Source: an uncultured Brachyspira sp.
Lineage (GTDB): Bacteria; Spirochaetota; Brachyspiria; Brachyspirales; Brachyspiraceae
Direction of reading: 5' to 3'
Length of the DNA stretch: 34,966 bases
NCBI GenBank assembly: GCA_944392715.1
Contig: CALXXQ010000043.1
Location: 1-34,966, forward strand
Below, piece after piece: positions 16,537 to 23,512 of this stretch. The stretch's first letter is position 1, and the number at the start of each line of letters is the position of its first letter. The position numbers and the translations under genes were made by a program. Under the pieces are notes generated by a model. The model was given only the letters and a program-made list of their open reading frames with translations. It was not told the origin of the DNA and made no database searches.

Positions 16537-17046
16537 TTAATATTTTTCATAATGTATTTTATTAGGCTCAAATCTGTCCGGCATTTCAGGCTCTCCATCT
16601 GGATATCCTATAACTACCAAACCTAAAGGCTTAATATGTTCTGGTATATTAAATAATTCTATAATTTCATTCATTCTCTCTTCACGAGGAGCAAGTCCAA
16701 TCCATACAGAACCTAAATCTTTTGCCTTTGCTGCTAACATCAAATTCTGTAAAGCTGCAGAACAATTTTGCTGCCAATAAAGCTGTCCTGATTCATCTGA
16801 TAAATCTCCGCATACAACTATAGCTAATGTGGCAGTATCAAGCATTTTAGCATAAGGGTGAGAGTTCATAATTTTATCTAATGAATCTCTATTTTTTACT
16901 ACTATAAATTCCAAATTTCTTCTATTATTCGCAGAAGGAGCATACATTGCTGCTCTTATCATATATTCTATCTTTTCATCTTCAACCTGCTTACCTTTAA
17001 TATACTTTCTGATACTTCTTCTTGTAAATAAAATATCTTCACTCAT
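16537..17046 (-). CDS. Nitroreductase-family FMN protein
   Basis: This is a 169-residue nitroreductase-fold protein, somewhat shorter than the 190-220 residues usual for the family. The N-terminal FTRRSIRKYIKGKQV is the typical FMN-binding opening, followed by AAMYAPSANNRRNLEFIVV, then a QNCSAALQNLMLAAKAKDLGSVWIG block and the C-terminal LGLVVIGYPDG. Such enzymes use NAD(P)H to reduce nitro compounds, quinones or flavins; the substrate cannot be read from sequence. A good ribosome site (AGGAG) precedes the ATG. It follows the NSS symporter gene by 43 bp on the same strand and may be co-transcribed with it. Confidence 0.92.
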   Translation of the reverse strand: MSEDILFTRRSIRKYIKGKQVEDEKIEYMIRAAMYAPSANNRRNLEFIVVKNRDSLDKIMNSHPYAKMLDTATLAIVVCGDLSDESGQLYWQQNCSAALQNLMLAAKAKDLGSVWIGLAPREERMNEIIELFNIPEHIKPLGLVVIGYPDGEPEMPDRFEPNKIHYEKY

Positions 17047-17089
17047 TTTCCACTCCTCTTATTTTAATAATTTTATGATAATTATATAA

Positions 17090-18475
17090 TTACTTTATAA
17101 AAAATCTATTAATATATTCATATAAGAATATTGCAAGCACTATAAATGGAAGTATATAAGATATATAGAATCTTAATTTTACAGGAAATTTTATTCCTTC
17201 TCCCGTATTAGCCTCTTTTATGAAATTTTCAAATCCCCATCCGAAATCTCTAGTACAGAAAAATAAAGTTACTAAAGCACCTAAAGGAAGTATATTATTA
17301 GATACTATAAAGTCTAATAAATCCATTATTACAGTATTTTCTCCTAAAGGATTTATATGGGATAAAACATTAAAACCTAATGTTGTAGGTAAACTAAATA
17401 CAAATAGAATTATAAAAAGTATAATAGAAGTTTTTTTTCTTGTGAGTTTAAATTTATCCATAATAAATGAATATATATTTTCTAATACTCCTATTATAGT
17501 TGTAAGTGCCGCCATTGCTAAAAATAGGAAAAATAAAGCTCCCCATAATCTTCCTAAAGTCATAGAATTAAATATATTAGGTAAAGTTACAAAAGCAAGC
17601 CCTGCACCTTCTCCTGGATTTACTCCGAAAGCAAAGCATGCTGGAAAAATTACAAGTCCTGCAAATAATGCTACTATAGTATCCAATGCTATGATTATTA
17701 AAGCTTCTCCTGTGAGAGACTGCTTTTTATCTATATAGCTTCCAAATATAGCCATTCCTCCTTGTCCTACACTCAATGAAAAAAATGCCTGTCCTATTGC
17801 TGCATAAAATATACCTATAAATCCTGTTAATCCGTTTCCAAATAATTTATTTAAATCTGGCACCAAATAAAATTTCAATCCTTCTAAAGCACCTTTCAAC
17901 GTTAATGCTCTTATAATTAGTATTATTAAAAGTCCGAATAAAGATATCATCATAAATTTGCTTGCTCTTTCAACACCTTTTTCTAATCCGAAAGAACAAA
18001 TTATAATGCCAAGCAATAAACTTATTCCCATCCATAATGTCAATGTTGAAGCACTTCCTAGAACTCCGTTAAAAAAAACTCCTACTTCTTCAGCATCGAG
18101 TCCTTTGAATCTGCCTGATAGCATAAAGTAAAAATATGATAAACACCATCCGCATATGGTAGTATAAAATAGCATAAGTATAACATTTCCTAATATCTGA
18201 ACATATCCTATTTTATGCCAATTATGTCCTTTTTTTTCAAGTTTTTGAAAAGATGTTGCTATATCATGTCCGCCTGCTCTGCCTACAGCAAATTCCATAA
18301 CCATAGGAGCAACACCCAAAATAATTATAGATATAATATACAATATAACAAAAGCACCGCCGCCATACTGTCCTGTTATATATGGAAATCTCCAGACATT
18401 TCCCATTCCTACAGCACATCCTGCAGATACAAGTATGAATCCGAACCTGCTTCCTAGTTTTTCTCTTTCTTTCAT
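17090..18475 (-). CDS. Neurotransmitter:sodium symporter (NSS/SLC6) family transporter
   Basis: This 461-residue inner-membrane protein has about twelve hydrophobic segments. The NSS signature GSRFGFILVSAGCAVGMGNVWRFPY is at the N-terminus (first membrane helix and sodium/substrate site), and GGGAFVILYI follows. Bacterial members such as LeuT, TnaT and MhsT import amino acids with sodium. Similar short-tailed members are common in gut anaerobes. The substrate, probably an amino acid, is not resolved here. The start at 18475 follows GGAG. Upstream lies a 461-bp gene-free stretch with inverted G/C clusters. A minus-strand TATAAT is visible at 18504-18509. Confidence 0.93.
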   Translation of the reverse strand: MKEREKLGSRFGFILVSAGCAVGMGNVWRFPYITGQYGGGAFVILYIISIIILGVAPMVMEFAVGRAGGHDIATSFQKLEKKGHNWHKIGYVQILGNVILMLFYTTICGWCLSYFYFMLSGRFKGLDAEEVGVFFNGVLGSASTLTLWMGISLLLGIIICSFGLEKGVERASKFMMISLFGLLIILIIRALTLKGALEGLKFYLVPDLNKLFGNGLTGFIGIFYAAIGQAFFSLSVGQGGMAIFGSYIDKKQSLTGEALIIIALDTIVALFAGLVIFPACFAFGVNPGEGAGLAFVTLPNIFNSMTLGRLWGALFFLFLAMAALTTIIGVLENIYSFIMDKFKLTRKKTSIILFIILFVFSLPTTLGFNVLSHINPLGENTVIMDLLDFIVSNNILPLGALVTLFFCTRDFGWGFENFIKEANTGEGIKFPVKLRFYISYILPFIVLAIFLYEYINRFFIK

Positions 18476-18936
18476 TGATTAAGCACTCCAAATTATTAAG
18501 TAAATTATACTATATAATATAAATTATTAAAACTAATATAATAAAAATATTTATGAACTTGAAAAATATAAAGCAATATTATTATTCAAATTAATTTACA
18601 TACCCCGCCCTTTATTTTTTACTGCGAATATAAATTTATTAGTTTAAATTATTTTTAAAGCATATTTAAAAATATAGTCCCCGCCCAAGTTTTTATTAGT
18701 TTTTTAATTACTTTAACGCACGGTTGATTTTATTTAAAATAATAATTAAGTTTTGATTATTAATGAATTTTTATTTTTTGTCTAGTTTATCGTGCGTTGT
18801 GAAGATTATAAGTTTAAATAAATCTAGGGTGGGTTTTATATTTTTATTAAAAGTAAAAAAATAGTATAAAGTATAAATTTTATATATGGCATCAAAGAAA
18901 ATAGGGTGGGGTGTTAGTATGAAATTTTATTTTTTA
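18476..18936. other. 461-bp gene-free stretch between the NSS symporter and a secreted-protein gene
   Basis: No credible coding region or RNA gene was found here. The left 120 bases are AT-rich and should hold the minus-strand promoter of the NSS gene. The rest is dominated by a nested set of inverted G/C clusters (described separately, 18602-18912). Both neighbours are on the minus strand. Confidence 0.7.
18602..18912. repeat. Nested inverted-repeat element with G/C clusters
   Basis: Three inverted pairs nest inside each other in otherwise AT-rich DNA. The outer pair is ACCCCGCCCT (18602-18611) with AGGGTGGGGT (18903-18912). The middle pair is CCCGCCC (18680-18686) with GGGTGGG (18827-18833). 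The inner pair is AACGCACG (18714-18721) with CGTGCGTT (18791-18798). The single mismatch in the outer and middle pairs is G opposite T, which would be a G-U pair in RNA. It could be a small non-autonomous repeat or a structured RNA. No transposase gene or clear target duplication was seen. Confidence 0.55.
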
Positions 18937-19524
18937 TTATTTTTGAGAATATATCTCTTTTATTTTTATCTCATCATAAAAAGAAATTCTATATGAATAA
19001 TGCTTCATTACTTTTTCCAAAGTATCTAAATCAGGTTTTATATATAAAGATATGCTTACCAAATCAGATGACCACCATAATATATATTCTTCAAATGGTT
19101 TTTTATTAAAAGAATAATGCTTAACATCTGTTTTAGTTGCCTGGCCATATTGAAGTGTTAGCTTTTCTTTTATGCTATCAATATCAGCTAAAGTTACAGG
19201 ATTATAAAAAGAAGGATTATTATAAATATCTCCTATATGATTGCAAATTTCTATTCTATAAAGCTGATTATTATAGAAATATAAATAATATGCCAATTTT
19301 TCAGTATCATTTTTATATATATTTAGTATTGTATTATTTTTCATTTCAAATGATTCAAAAAAATCGGCATATATATTTAAATTATAATTAGTAATTTTAT
19401 TATCAGCTTCTTCAATACTCATACCAAATTTTAAATCTTTATAACCATCTAAATTAAAAAATTCAGGTAATTGAGCAAATATGATATTAGCACTTATTAA
19501 TAAAATTGTAATTATATATTTCAT
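18937..19524 (-). CDS. Secreted protein of unknown function
   Basis: This is a 195-residue protein that I do not recognise. It has a clear Sec signal peptide (KYIITILLISANIIFAQ, cleavage likely after FAQ). The block GYKDLKFGMSIEEADNKI resembles the 'LKFGMS-EE' opening common in small periplasmic proteins of spirochaetes and other bacteria. Its mature part is rich in aromatic residues and looks like mixed alpha/beta. Its start overlaps the stop of the LOG-family gene (ATGA type), so it is the last gene of a four-gene minus-strand operon. The stop lies about 25 bp before the outermost G/C cluster of the inverted-repeat element. Confidence 0.75.
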   Translation of the reverse strand: MKYIITILLISANIIFAQLPEFFNLDGYKDLKFGMSIEEADNKITNYNLNIYADFFESFEMKNNTILNIYKNDTEKLAYYLYFYNNQLYRIEICNHIGDIYNNPSFYNPVTLADIDSIKEKLTLQYGQATKTDVKHYSFNKKPFEEYILWWSSDLVSISLYIKPDLDTLEKVMKHYSYRISFYDEIKIKEIYSQK

Positions 19525-20183
19525 TTTTTATTATTGTAGAAATTATTTATAATATCCAAAGCTTCTTTTGGAGTTTCAGCATATTTTATTAAATCTAAAT
19601 CTTCAACATCTATATACTTTTCATTGATCATATCTTTTTTTATCCAAGCCATAAGATCTGTATAGTAATCAGAGCTCATAATTATAAGAGGCATTCTCTG
19701 TAAAACTTTTGTTTGTATTAGAGTCAATGTTTCAAACATTTCATCCATAGTACCAAATCCGCCTGGAAATATTATTACAGCTTTTGCATATTTCAAAAAC
19801 ATAACTTTTCTTGCAAAGAAATATCTGAATTTAAGTTCCTCTTTAACATATGGATTAGTTTTTTGTTCATGAGGCAATTCTATGCATAAACCAATAGAAC
19901 CAGAATTCGCATCAAAAGCTCCTCTGTTTCCTGCTTCCATAATACCAGGACCTCCGCCTGTTATTATATCATATTTATTTTCACCTAATAATTTAGCAGT
20001 TTCATAGGCTAATTTATAATGCGGATGATCTTCAGATGTTCTTGCACTTCCAAATATAGAAACAGCATTTTTATAGTAAGACATAGTTTCAAAGCCTTCT
20101 ACAAATTCACCCATTATTCTAAATATACGCCAAGACTCATTAGGCATATCAGAATTTTGCAGCTCATAAGTTTCTTTTCTCAT
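19521..20183 (-). CDS. LOG-family (TIGR00730-type) nucleoside monophosphate phosphoribohydrolase
   Basis: This 220-residue Rossmann-fold protein belongs to the family often mislabelled lysine decarboxylase. The two signatures are present: GGGPGIMEAGNRGA near residue 77 and PGGFGTMDEMFETLTLIQ near 140. Characterised members hydrolyse nucleoside monophosphates such as AMP or cytokinin-type nucleotides, releasing the base. The bacterial role is usually nucleotide turnover. It lies 19 bp after a YbjQ gene and overlaps the secreted-protein gene by 4 bp. The ribosome site is AAGGCGG. Confidence 0.92.
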   Translation of the reverse strand: MRKETYELQNSDMPNESWRIFRIMGEFVEGFETMSYYKNAVSIFGSARTSEDHPHYKLAYETAKLLGENKYDIITGGGPGIMEAGNRGAFDANSGSIGLCIELPHEQKTNPYVKEELKFRYFFARKVMFLKYAKAVIIFPGGFGTMDEMFETLTLIQTKVLQRMPLIIMSSDYYTDLMAWIKKDMINEKYIDVEDLDLIKYAETPKEALDIINNFYNNKK

Positions 20184-20202
20184 ATATATTTCCGCCTTTT
20201 TA

Positions 20203-20529
20203 TTATTTTATTATTATAGCAGTACCATATGCAATAACTTCTGTAGTACCTTCCATTACAGAAGATGATGAATACTTTATTCCTATGATGGCATTAGCAT
20301 TTAATTTTTTAGCTTCTTCTATCATTCTTTTAGTAGCTATAGATCTTGCTTCATTAAGCATCTCAGTATAGCTTTCTACTTCTCCTCCTACTATATTTTT
20401 TAGTCCAGCAAGTAAATCTTTACCTATATGTTTAGACTGAGCAACATTGCCTTTAACTAAACCTAATAATTCATAATTATAATTGCTTGGTAAATAATCA
20501 GCTGAAATTAATTTTATATCATCACTCAT
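20203..20529 (-). CDS. YbjQ-family protein, copy A
   Basis: This is a 108-residue YbjQ/UPF0145 (DUF74) protein. The C-terminal half has the family signature: ARSIATKRMIEEAKKLNANAIIGIKY, followed by EVIAYGTAI. These small proteins form pentameric rings in structures. They have been called heavy-metal-binding by similarity, but the function is unproven. It is about 86 percent identical to copy B immediately upstream (15 differences in 108 residues by eye), with most differences in the N-terminal third. It starts 16 bp after copy B with AGGAG upstream and precedes the LOG gene by 19 bp. Confidence 0.92.
   Translation of the reverse strand: MSDDIKLISADYLPSNYNYELLGLVKGNVAQSKHIGKDLLAGLKNIVGGEVESYTEMLNEARSIATKRMIEEAKKLNANAIIGIKYSSSSVMEGTTEVIAYGTAIIIK
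20231..20331. repeat. 101-bp identical segment shared with 20574-20674
   Basis: The 3' parts of the two ybjQ-like genes are identical over 101 bases by eye, while the 5' parts have diverged. This looks like recent gene conversion or selection on a tandem duplication. Confidence 0.85.
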
Positions 20530-20545
20530 ATTTTATACTCCTAAA

Positions 20546-20872
20546 TTATTTTAATACAATTGCAGTACCATAAGCAATAACTTCTGTAGTACCTTCCATT
20601 ACAGAAGATGATGAATACTTTATTCCTATGATGGCATTAGCATTTAATTTTTTAGCTTCTTCTATCATTCTTTTTGTAGCTATATTTCTTGCCTCATCAA
20701 GCATTTCAGTATATCCTTCTACTTCTCCTCCTACTATATTTTTTAGTCCTGCTAGTAAATCTTTACCTATATGTTTAGCCTGGGCAGTATTACCTTTTAC
20801 TAAACCTATTATCTCATAATTGTAATTACTTGGTAAATAGTTAACTGTAAAGAGTTTGATATCAGTATCCAT
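20546..20872 (-). CDS. YbjQ-family protein, copy B
   Basis: This is the first gene of the four-gene minus-strand operon (copy B, copy A, LOG-like, secreted protein). It is 108 residues long, the same as copy A, with the same LNANAIIGIKYSSSSVMEGT block. It differs from copy A mainly at residues 2-11 and at a few sites between 21 and 63. There is no signal peptide or membrane segment, so it is cytoplasmic. A good ribosome site (AAAGGAA) precedes the ATG at 20872. Its promoter should lie in 20873-21007, where a T20 tract is found about 75 bp upstream of the start. Confidence 0.92.
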   Translation of the reverse strand: MDTDIKLFTVNYLPSNYNYEIIGLVKGNTAQAKHIGKDLLAGLKNIVGGEVEGYTEMLDEARNIATKRMIEEAKKLNANAIIGIKYSSSSVMEGTTEVIAYGTAIVLK

Positions 20873-20946
20873 TTTTCATTCCTTTTTATTTAATGCTTAT
20901 TATATATTATGTTAATTTGTCGGAAATAATATAAATATACTTGATA

Positions 20947-20966
20947 TTTTTTTTTTTTTTTTTTTT
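20947..20966. repeat. T20 homopolymer upstream of the ybjQ operon
   Basis: Twenty consecutive T residues (A on the transcribed minus strand) lie 75-94 bp upstream of the copy B start codon. They are outside any gene. Such tracts change length easily during replication and could alter promoter strength. Confidence 0.85.
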
Positions 20967-21001
20967 ATTATGAATTATGTGCTATTTAAAAATATATAAA
21001 T

Positions 21002-21042
21002 AAAAATAGCATCTCCTATACGTTAATTGCATAAGAGATGCT
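21002..21042 (-). terminator. Rho-independent terminator of the beta-propeller lipoprotein gene
   Basis: AGCATCTC (21008-21015) pairs with GAGATGCT (21035-21042), with a further 3-bp inner stem. On the minus strand the hairpin is followed by ATTTTTA (21001-21007). It lies 34 bp beyond the stop of the gene at 21076-22008. Confidence 0.75.
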
Positions 21043-21075
21043 TAGGGAAATTATTTATGTGCTATAATGAAAAAA

Positions 21076-22008
21076 TTATAATTGTATTTTTTTAATTAAG
21101 CTAGTAGAAAGTTCAGGAATGTATATAACATTATTAACTAAATCTATATCAGCAACACCGCTTAAAGAACCTTCAATTTTTTCAATTTGCTCTTTTGTAT
21201 TTAAATCAAATACATATATGCATGCATTATTATTAGCACCATTTTCGCCCCAATCAGAAACATATAATTTTCCATCAACAATAGCTATACCATCTAAAGC
21301 ACCAGCACCTAATTTTGAAGCAGTCCATTTAGTTAATCCAGTACCATCTATATTTAAAGTGTAAATATCTCCTCCATTAGGGTCTCCGCCAAATGTACTT
21401 CCAGCAATATATAGAACTCCATTGTCAAGGAATATTCCATTAGCACCTGCAACTCCTGTTACAGATGAAGTTATAGATAAAGCAGAATTATTATCAACTT
21501 TTATAAAATGAACTGCAGAAGCACCAGTATCTGTTAATGCTACAGTTGCAGGATCTATTACCACTGTATCATTTAAGAATTTAGATCCATCTATAGGAAG
21601 TTTAGTTATTATCTTATTTTCTTTTACATTAGCCAAAACTAAATTTCCTGTCATAGAACTATCATTAACTTGATCAGGTATAATAATAATATCATCAGTT
21701 AAAAAAGAGAAACCTTTAGGGCTGTCTAATTGTCCTTCAAAAAGTTTTTGAGGATTAGAACCATCTTCATTAGCAACAATTATAAAACCATCAGCTGGAG
21801 CATTAGGATCCCCTAAATTTGCTATATATAATTTTCCATTTTTAAATTTTATGCTTTCAGGTGCAGCAGTTCCTTCAACATTAATAGTTACAGCTTCTTT
21901 TTTAGTAGGTTCTGCTGTAGTATTTGCTTGAGTGTCTGCAGTTTTTCCTGAACATGATACTATGAACATGAATGCAGATAAAAGTGTTAGAGTATAAAAC
22001 TTATTCAT
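21076..22008 (-). CDS. Beta-propeller (SMP-30/NHL-like) lipoprotein
   Basis: This is a 310-residue predicted lipoprotein. I place the start at the ATG at 22008, which has AAGGAGA upstream; a longer in-frame reading from 22074 has none. The signal peptide ends in a lipobox, FIVSCSGK, with the lipidated cysteine near residue 19. A low-complexity linker (KTADTQANTTAEPTKK) follows, then repeated blade-like segments such as GKLYIANLGDP, GVLYIAGSTFGG, GKLYVSDWGENG and NVIYIPELS. These suggest a six-bladed propeller of the SMP-30/YncE kind. It is probably anchored at the cell surface or in the periplasm. No catalytic residues can be assigned. It is transcribed divergently from an Rrf2 regulator. Confidence 0.8.
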   Translation of the reverse strand: MNKFYTLTLLSAFMFIVSCSGKTADTQANTTAEPTKKEAVTINVEGTAAPESIKFKNGKLYIANLGDPNAPADGFIIVANEDGSNPQKLFEGQLDSPKGFSFLTDDIIIIPDQVNDSSMTGNLVLANVKENKIITKLPIDGSKFLNDTVVIDPATVALTDTGASAVHFIKVDNNSALSITSSVTGVAGANGIFLDNGVLYIAGSTFGGDPNGGDIYTLNIDGTGLTKWTASKLGAGALDGIAIVDGKLYVSDWGENGANNNACIYVFDLNTKEQIEKIEGSLSGVADIDLVNNVIYIPELSTSLIKKIQL

Positions 22009-22152
22009 TTGTAAGTTCTCCTTATTGATAAAAATTATTAATAACATTTTATATATATTATTAAATATTATCAATAAAAAATAGTATAATTATTGTTACT
22101 AAAGTTGATACAATTATATTGACTATTATTATTTTTAATTTATCATATTAAT

Positions 22153-22590
22153 ATGAAAATAAATACAAAATTATCAGTTGCTGCACATATAGTTTTATGC
22201 ATAGCATTTTTTGAAAATGAAGGTACTACATCTCATTTGCTTGCTAAAAGCGTAAAAACCAATCCTTCAGTTATAAGGAGAATTTTATTAAATCTTCAGG
22301 ATGCAGGTATAGTTGAAACCTCAAAAAAGGGAAGCAGACTCATAAAAGATGAAAAAGATATTACATTGCTTTCAATATATGAGGCAGTATTTACCGAAGA
22401 GGAAAGGGGACTTTTTAATTTTCATGAACCTAATCATGTTTGCCCTGTAGGATGTGCTATGTTTGATGTTTTGGGAGAAGAGTTTAATAATGTAAGACTT
22501 GATTTTGAAAAATCTATGTCTAAAATAACTATAAAAAAAATAGCAGATGAGGTTAGAAAGAGAAAAAGCCATTTAAATATTATAGATTAA
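22153..22590 (+). CDS. Rrf2-family transcriptional regulator
   Basis: This is a 145-residue winged-helix regulator. The N-terminal KLSVAAHIVLCIAF and LAKSVKTNPSVIRRILLNLQDAGIV form the Rrf2 DNA-binding domain. Only two nearby cysteines are present in the sensor region (Cys97 and Cys101 in HVCPVGCAMF). This is not the three-cysteine iron-sulfur ligand set of IscR or NsrR, so it looks like the YwnA/CymR-type branch that lacks a cluster, or a thiol sensor. It starts 144 bp from the divergent lipoprotein gene, which is the most likely target. No ribosome site is evident before the ATG. Confidence 0.9.
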   Translation: MKINTKLSVAAHIVLCIAFFENEGTTSHLLAKSVKTNPSVIRRILLNLQDAGIVETSKKGSRLIKDEKDITLLSIYEAVFTEEERGLFNFHEPNHVCPVGCAMFDVLGEEFNNVRLDFEKSMSKITIKKIADEVRKRKSHLNIID

Positions 22591-22604
22591 TATTTTTTAA
22601 TGAT

Positions 22605-23270
22605 TTAATAGTCAGCACTAATATTTATAATACTTATTTTAGAGCCTTCCAATTTTATTATATTTTCCTTTGATAATCTATTTAATTCTCTTGATAATGC
22701 ACTTCTGTCTGCTGATATGAATTCTGCTAATTTATCTCTATTATAAGGTATCAGTATATTTGATGTTTTTTGAATATTTGACATATATTTCAGATACATA
22801 ATTATTTTGCTTCTAAGGCTTTTTTGACTTAGAATATCATTTTTAAAAGATAGAAATTTATTTTTATCAGATATTACTTTAAGTAAATTCTGCATAATTA
22901 TAATATTATTTTTATTATAAGAGAATATATTTTTTATTTCTATTTTTAATATTTTGCTTTCATTAAGCGATATAGCCTGTATAGATGATATTTTATTTGT
23001 AGAAAATGCAATTGCCTCAGCAAATATATCTCCCTCATTTAATATATTAACTATATTCTTTCTAGTATCATCATACTCTTTAGATACTTCTATTTTTCCT
23101 TCTAATATAATATATATACTATCAATTTTATCTCCAGTATCTATTATTATATTAGCTTTTTTAAAAGATTTTTTTTGGGCTTTTAAATCATTTAATATAT
23201 TTATTATTTCATTTTTATCTATATTATCAAATATGCTTGATTTAATTATAGTATCTATATATTTATTCAT
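22605..23270 (-). CDS. Second CRP/FNR-family transcriptional regulator
   Basis: This 221-residue protein has an N-terminal cyclic-nucleotide-binding-type domain (IFDNIDKNEIINIL, IIDTGDKIDSIYIILEGKIEV, LNEGDIFAEAIAF) and a C-terminal helix-turn-helix (DKLAEFISADRSALSRELNRLS). The recognition helix (DRSALSREL) lacks the R-E-x3-R pattern of the regulator at 10749, so its DNA target should differ. I start at the ATG at 23270. The frame stays open to a TTG at 23345, but neither start has a ribosome site and the ATG gives a normal family N-terminus. It is divergent from the sialic-acid-type operon and convergent with the Rrf2 gene. Confidence 0.87.
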   Translation of the reverse strand: MNKYIDTIIKSSIFDNIDKNEIINILNDLKAQKKSFKKANIIIDTGDKIDSIYIILEGKIEVSKEYDDTRKNIVNILNEGDIFAEAIAFSTNKISSIQAISLNESKILKIEIKNIFSYNKNNIIIMQNLLKVISDKNKFLSFKNDILSQKSLRSKIIMYLKYMSNIQKTSNILIPYNRDKLAEFISADRSALSRELNRLSKENIIKLEGSKISIINISADY

Positions 23271-23440
23271 TGTATTTTTATAAAATAATATTTGTTTGAA
23301 AATACTAACAGTTTTTATAAAAAAATCAATATATTCTAAAAACAATTATCATTTTTTTATATTATTATTCTTTATAGTATCATAAATTATTTTTTTTCAA
23401 TATTTTTATAATGAATTTAGAATTTATTTTCATTTTTTCA

Positions 23441-23469
23441 TTGACAATATAATTTTATTTTACTATACT
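23441..23469 (+). promoter_or_regulatory. Strong sigma-70 promoter of the SSS symporter-mutarotase operon
   Basis: TTGACA at 23441-23446 and TATACT at 23464-23469 are separated by exactly 17 bp. The predicted start is near 23476, inside the palindrome at 23474-23489. The near-consensus boxes suggest control by a repressor rather than an activator. Confidence 0.8.
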
Positions 23470-23473
23470 ATAA

Positions 23474-23489
23474 TTGTTCACGTGAACAA
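23474..23489 (+). promoter_or_regulatory. Perfect 16-bp palindromic operator at the transcription start
   Basis: TTGTTCACGTGAACAA is a perfect palindrome with a central CG. It overlies the predicted start site, about 25-40 bases before the symporter ATG. Its position fits a repressor. The sequence does not look like a CRP/FNR site; a LacI- or GntR-type protein encoded elsewhere is a possibility. Confidence 0.75.
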
Positions 23490-23512
23490 AACTTATTTAT
23501 AGGAGAACAAAA

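Noticed and set aside
18215..18491. Cysteine- and tyrosine-rich small frames overlapping the start of the NSS gene
   Set aside because: They are out-of-frame shadows of the NSS coding sequence with no ribosome site or recognisable motif.
22009..22152. A defined Rrf2 operator in the gap between the lipoprotein and Rrf2 genes
   Set aside because: Only loose TTGT/ACAA and AATAGT/ACTATT arms are visible, with unequal spacing. In such AT-rich DNA this is not convincing.
23271..23345. TTG-initiated 25-residue extension of the second CRP/FNR-type regulator
   Set aside because: TTG is a rare start, there is no ribosome site, and the extension does not resemble the family N-terminus. The ATG at 23270 is preferred.
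23474..23489. The 16-bp palindrome as a CRP/FNR site for the adjacent regulator
   Set aside because: It lacks the TGTGA or TTGAT half-site spacing, and it lies at +1 rather than upstream. A LacI/GntR-like repressor site fits better.
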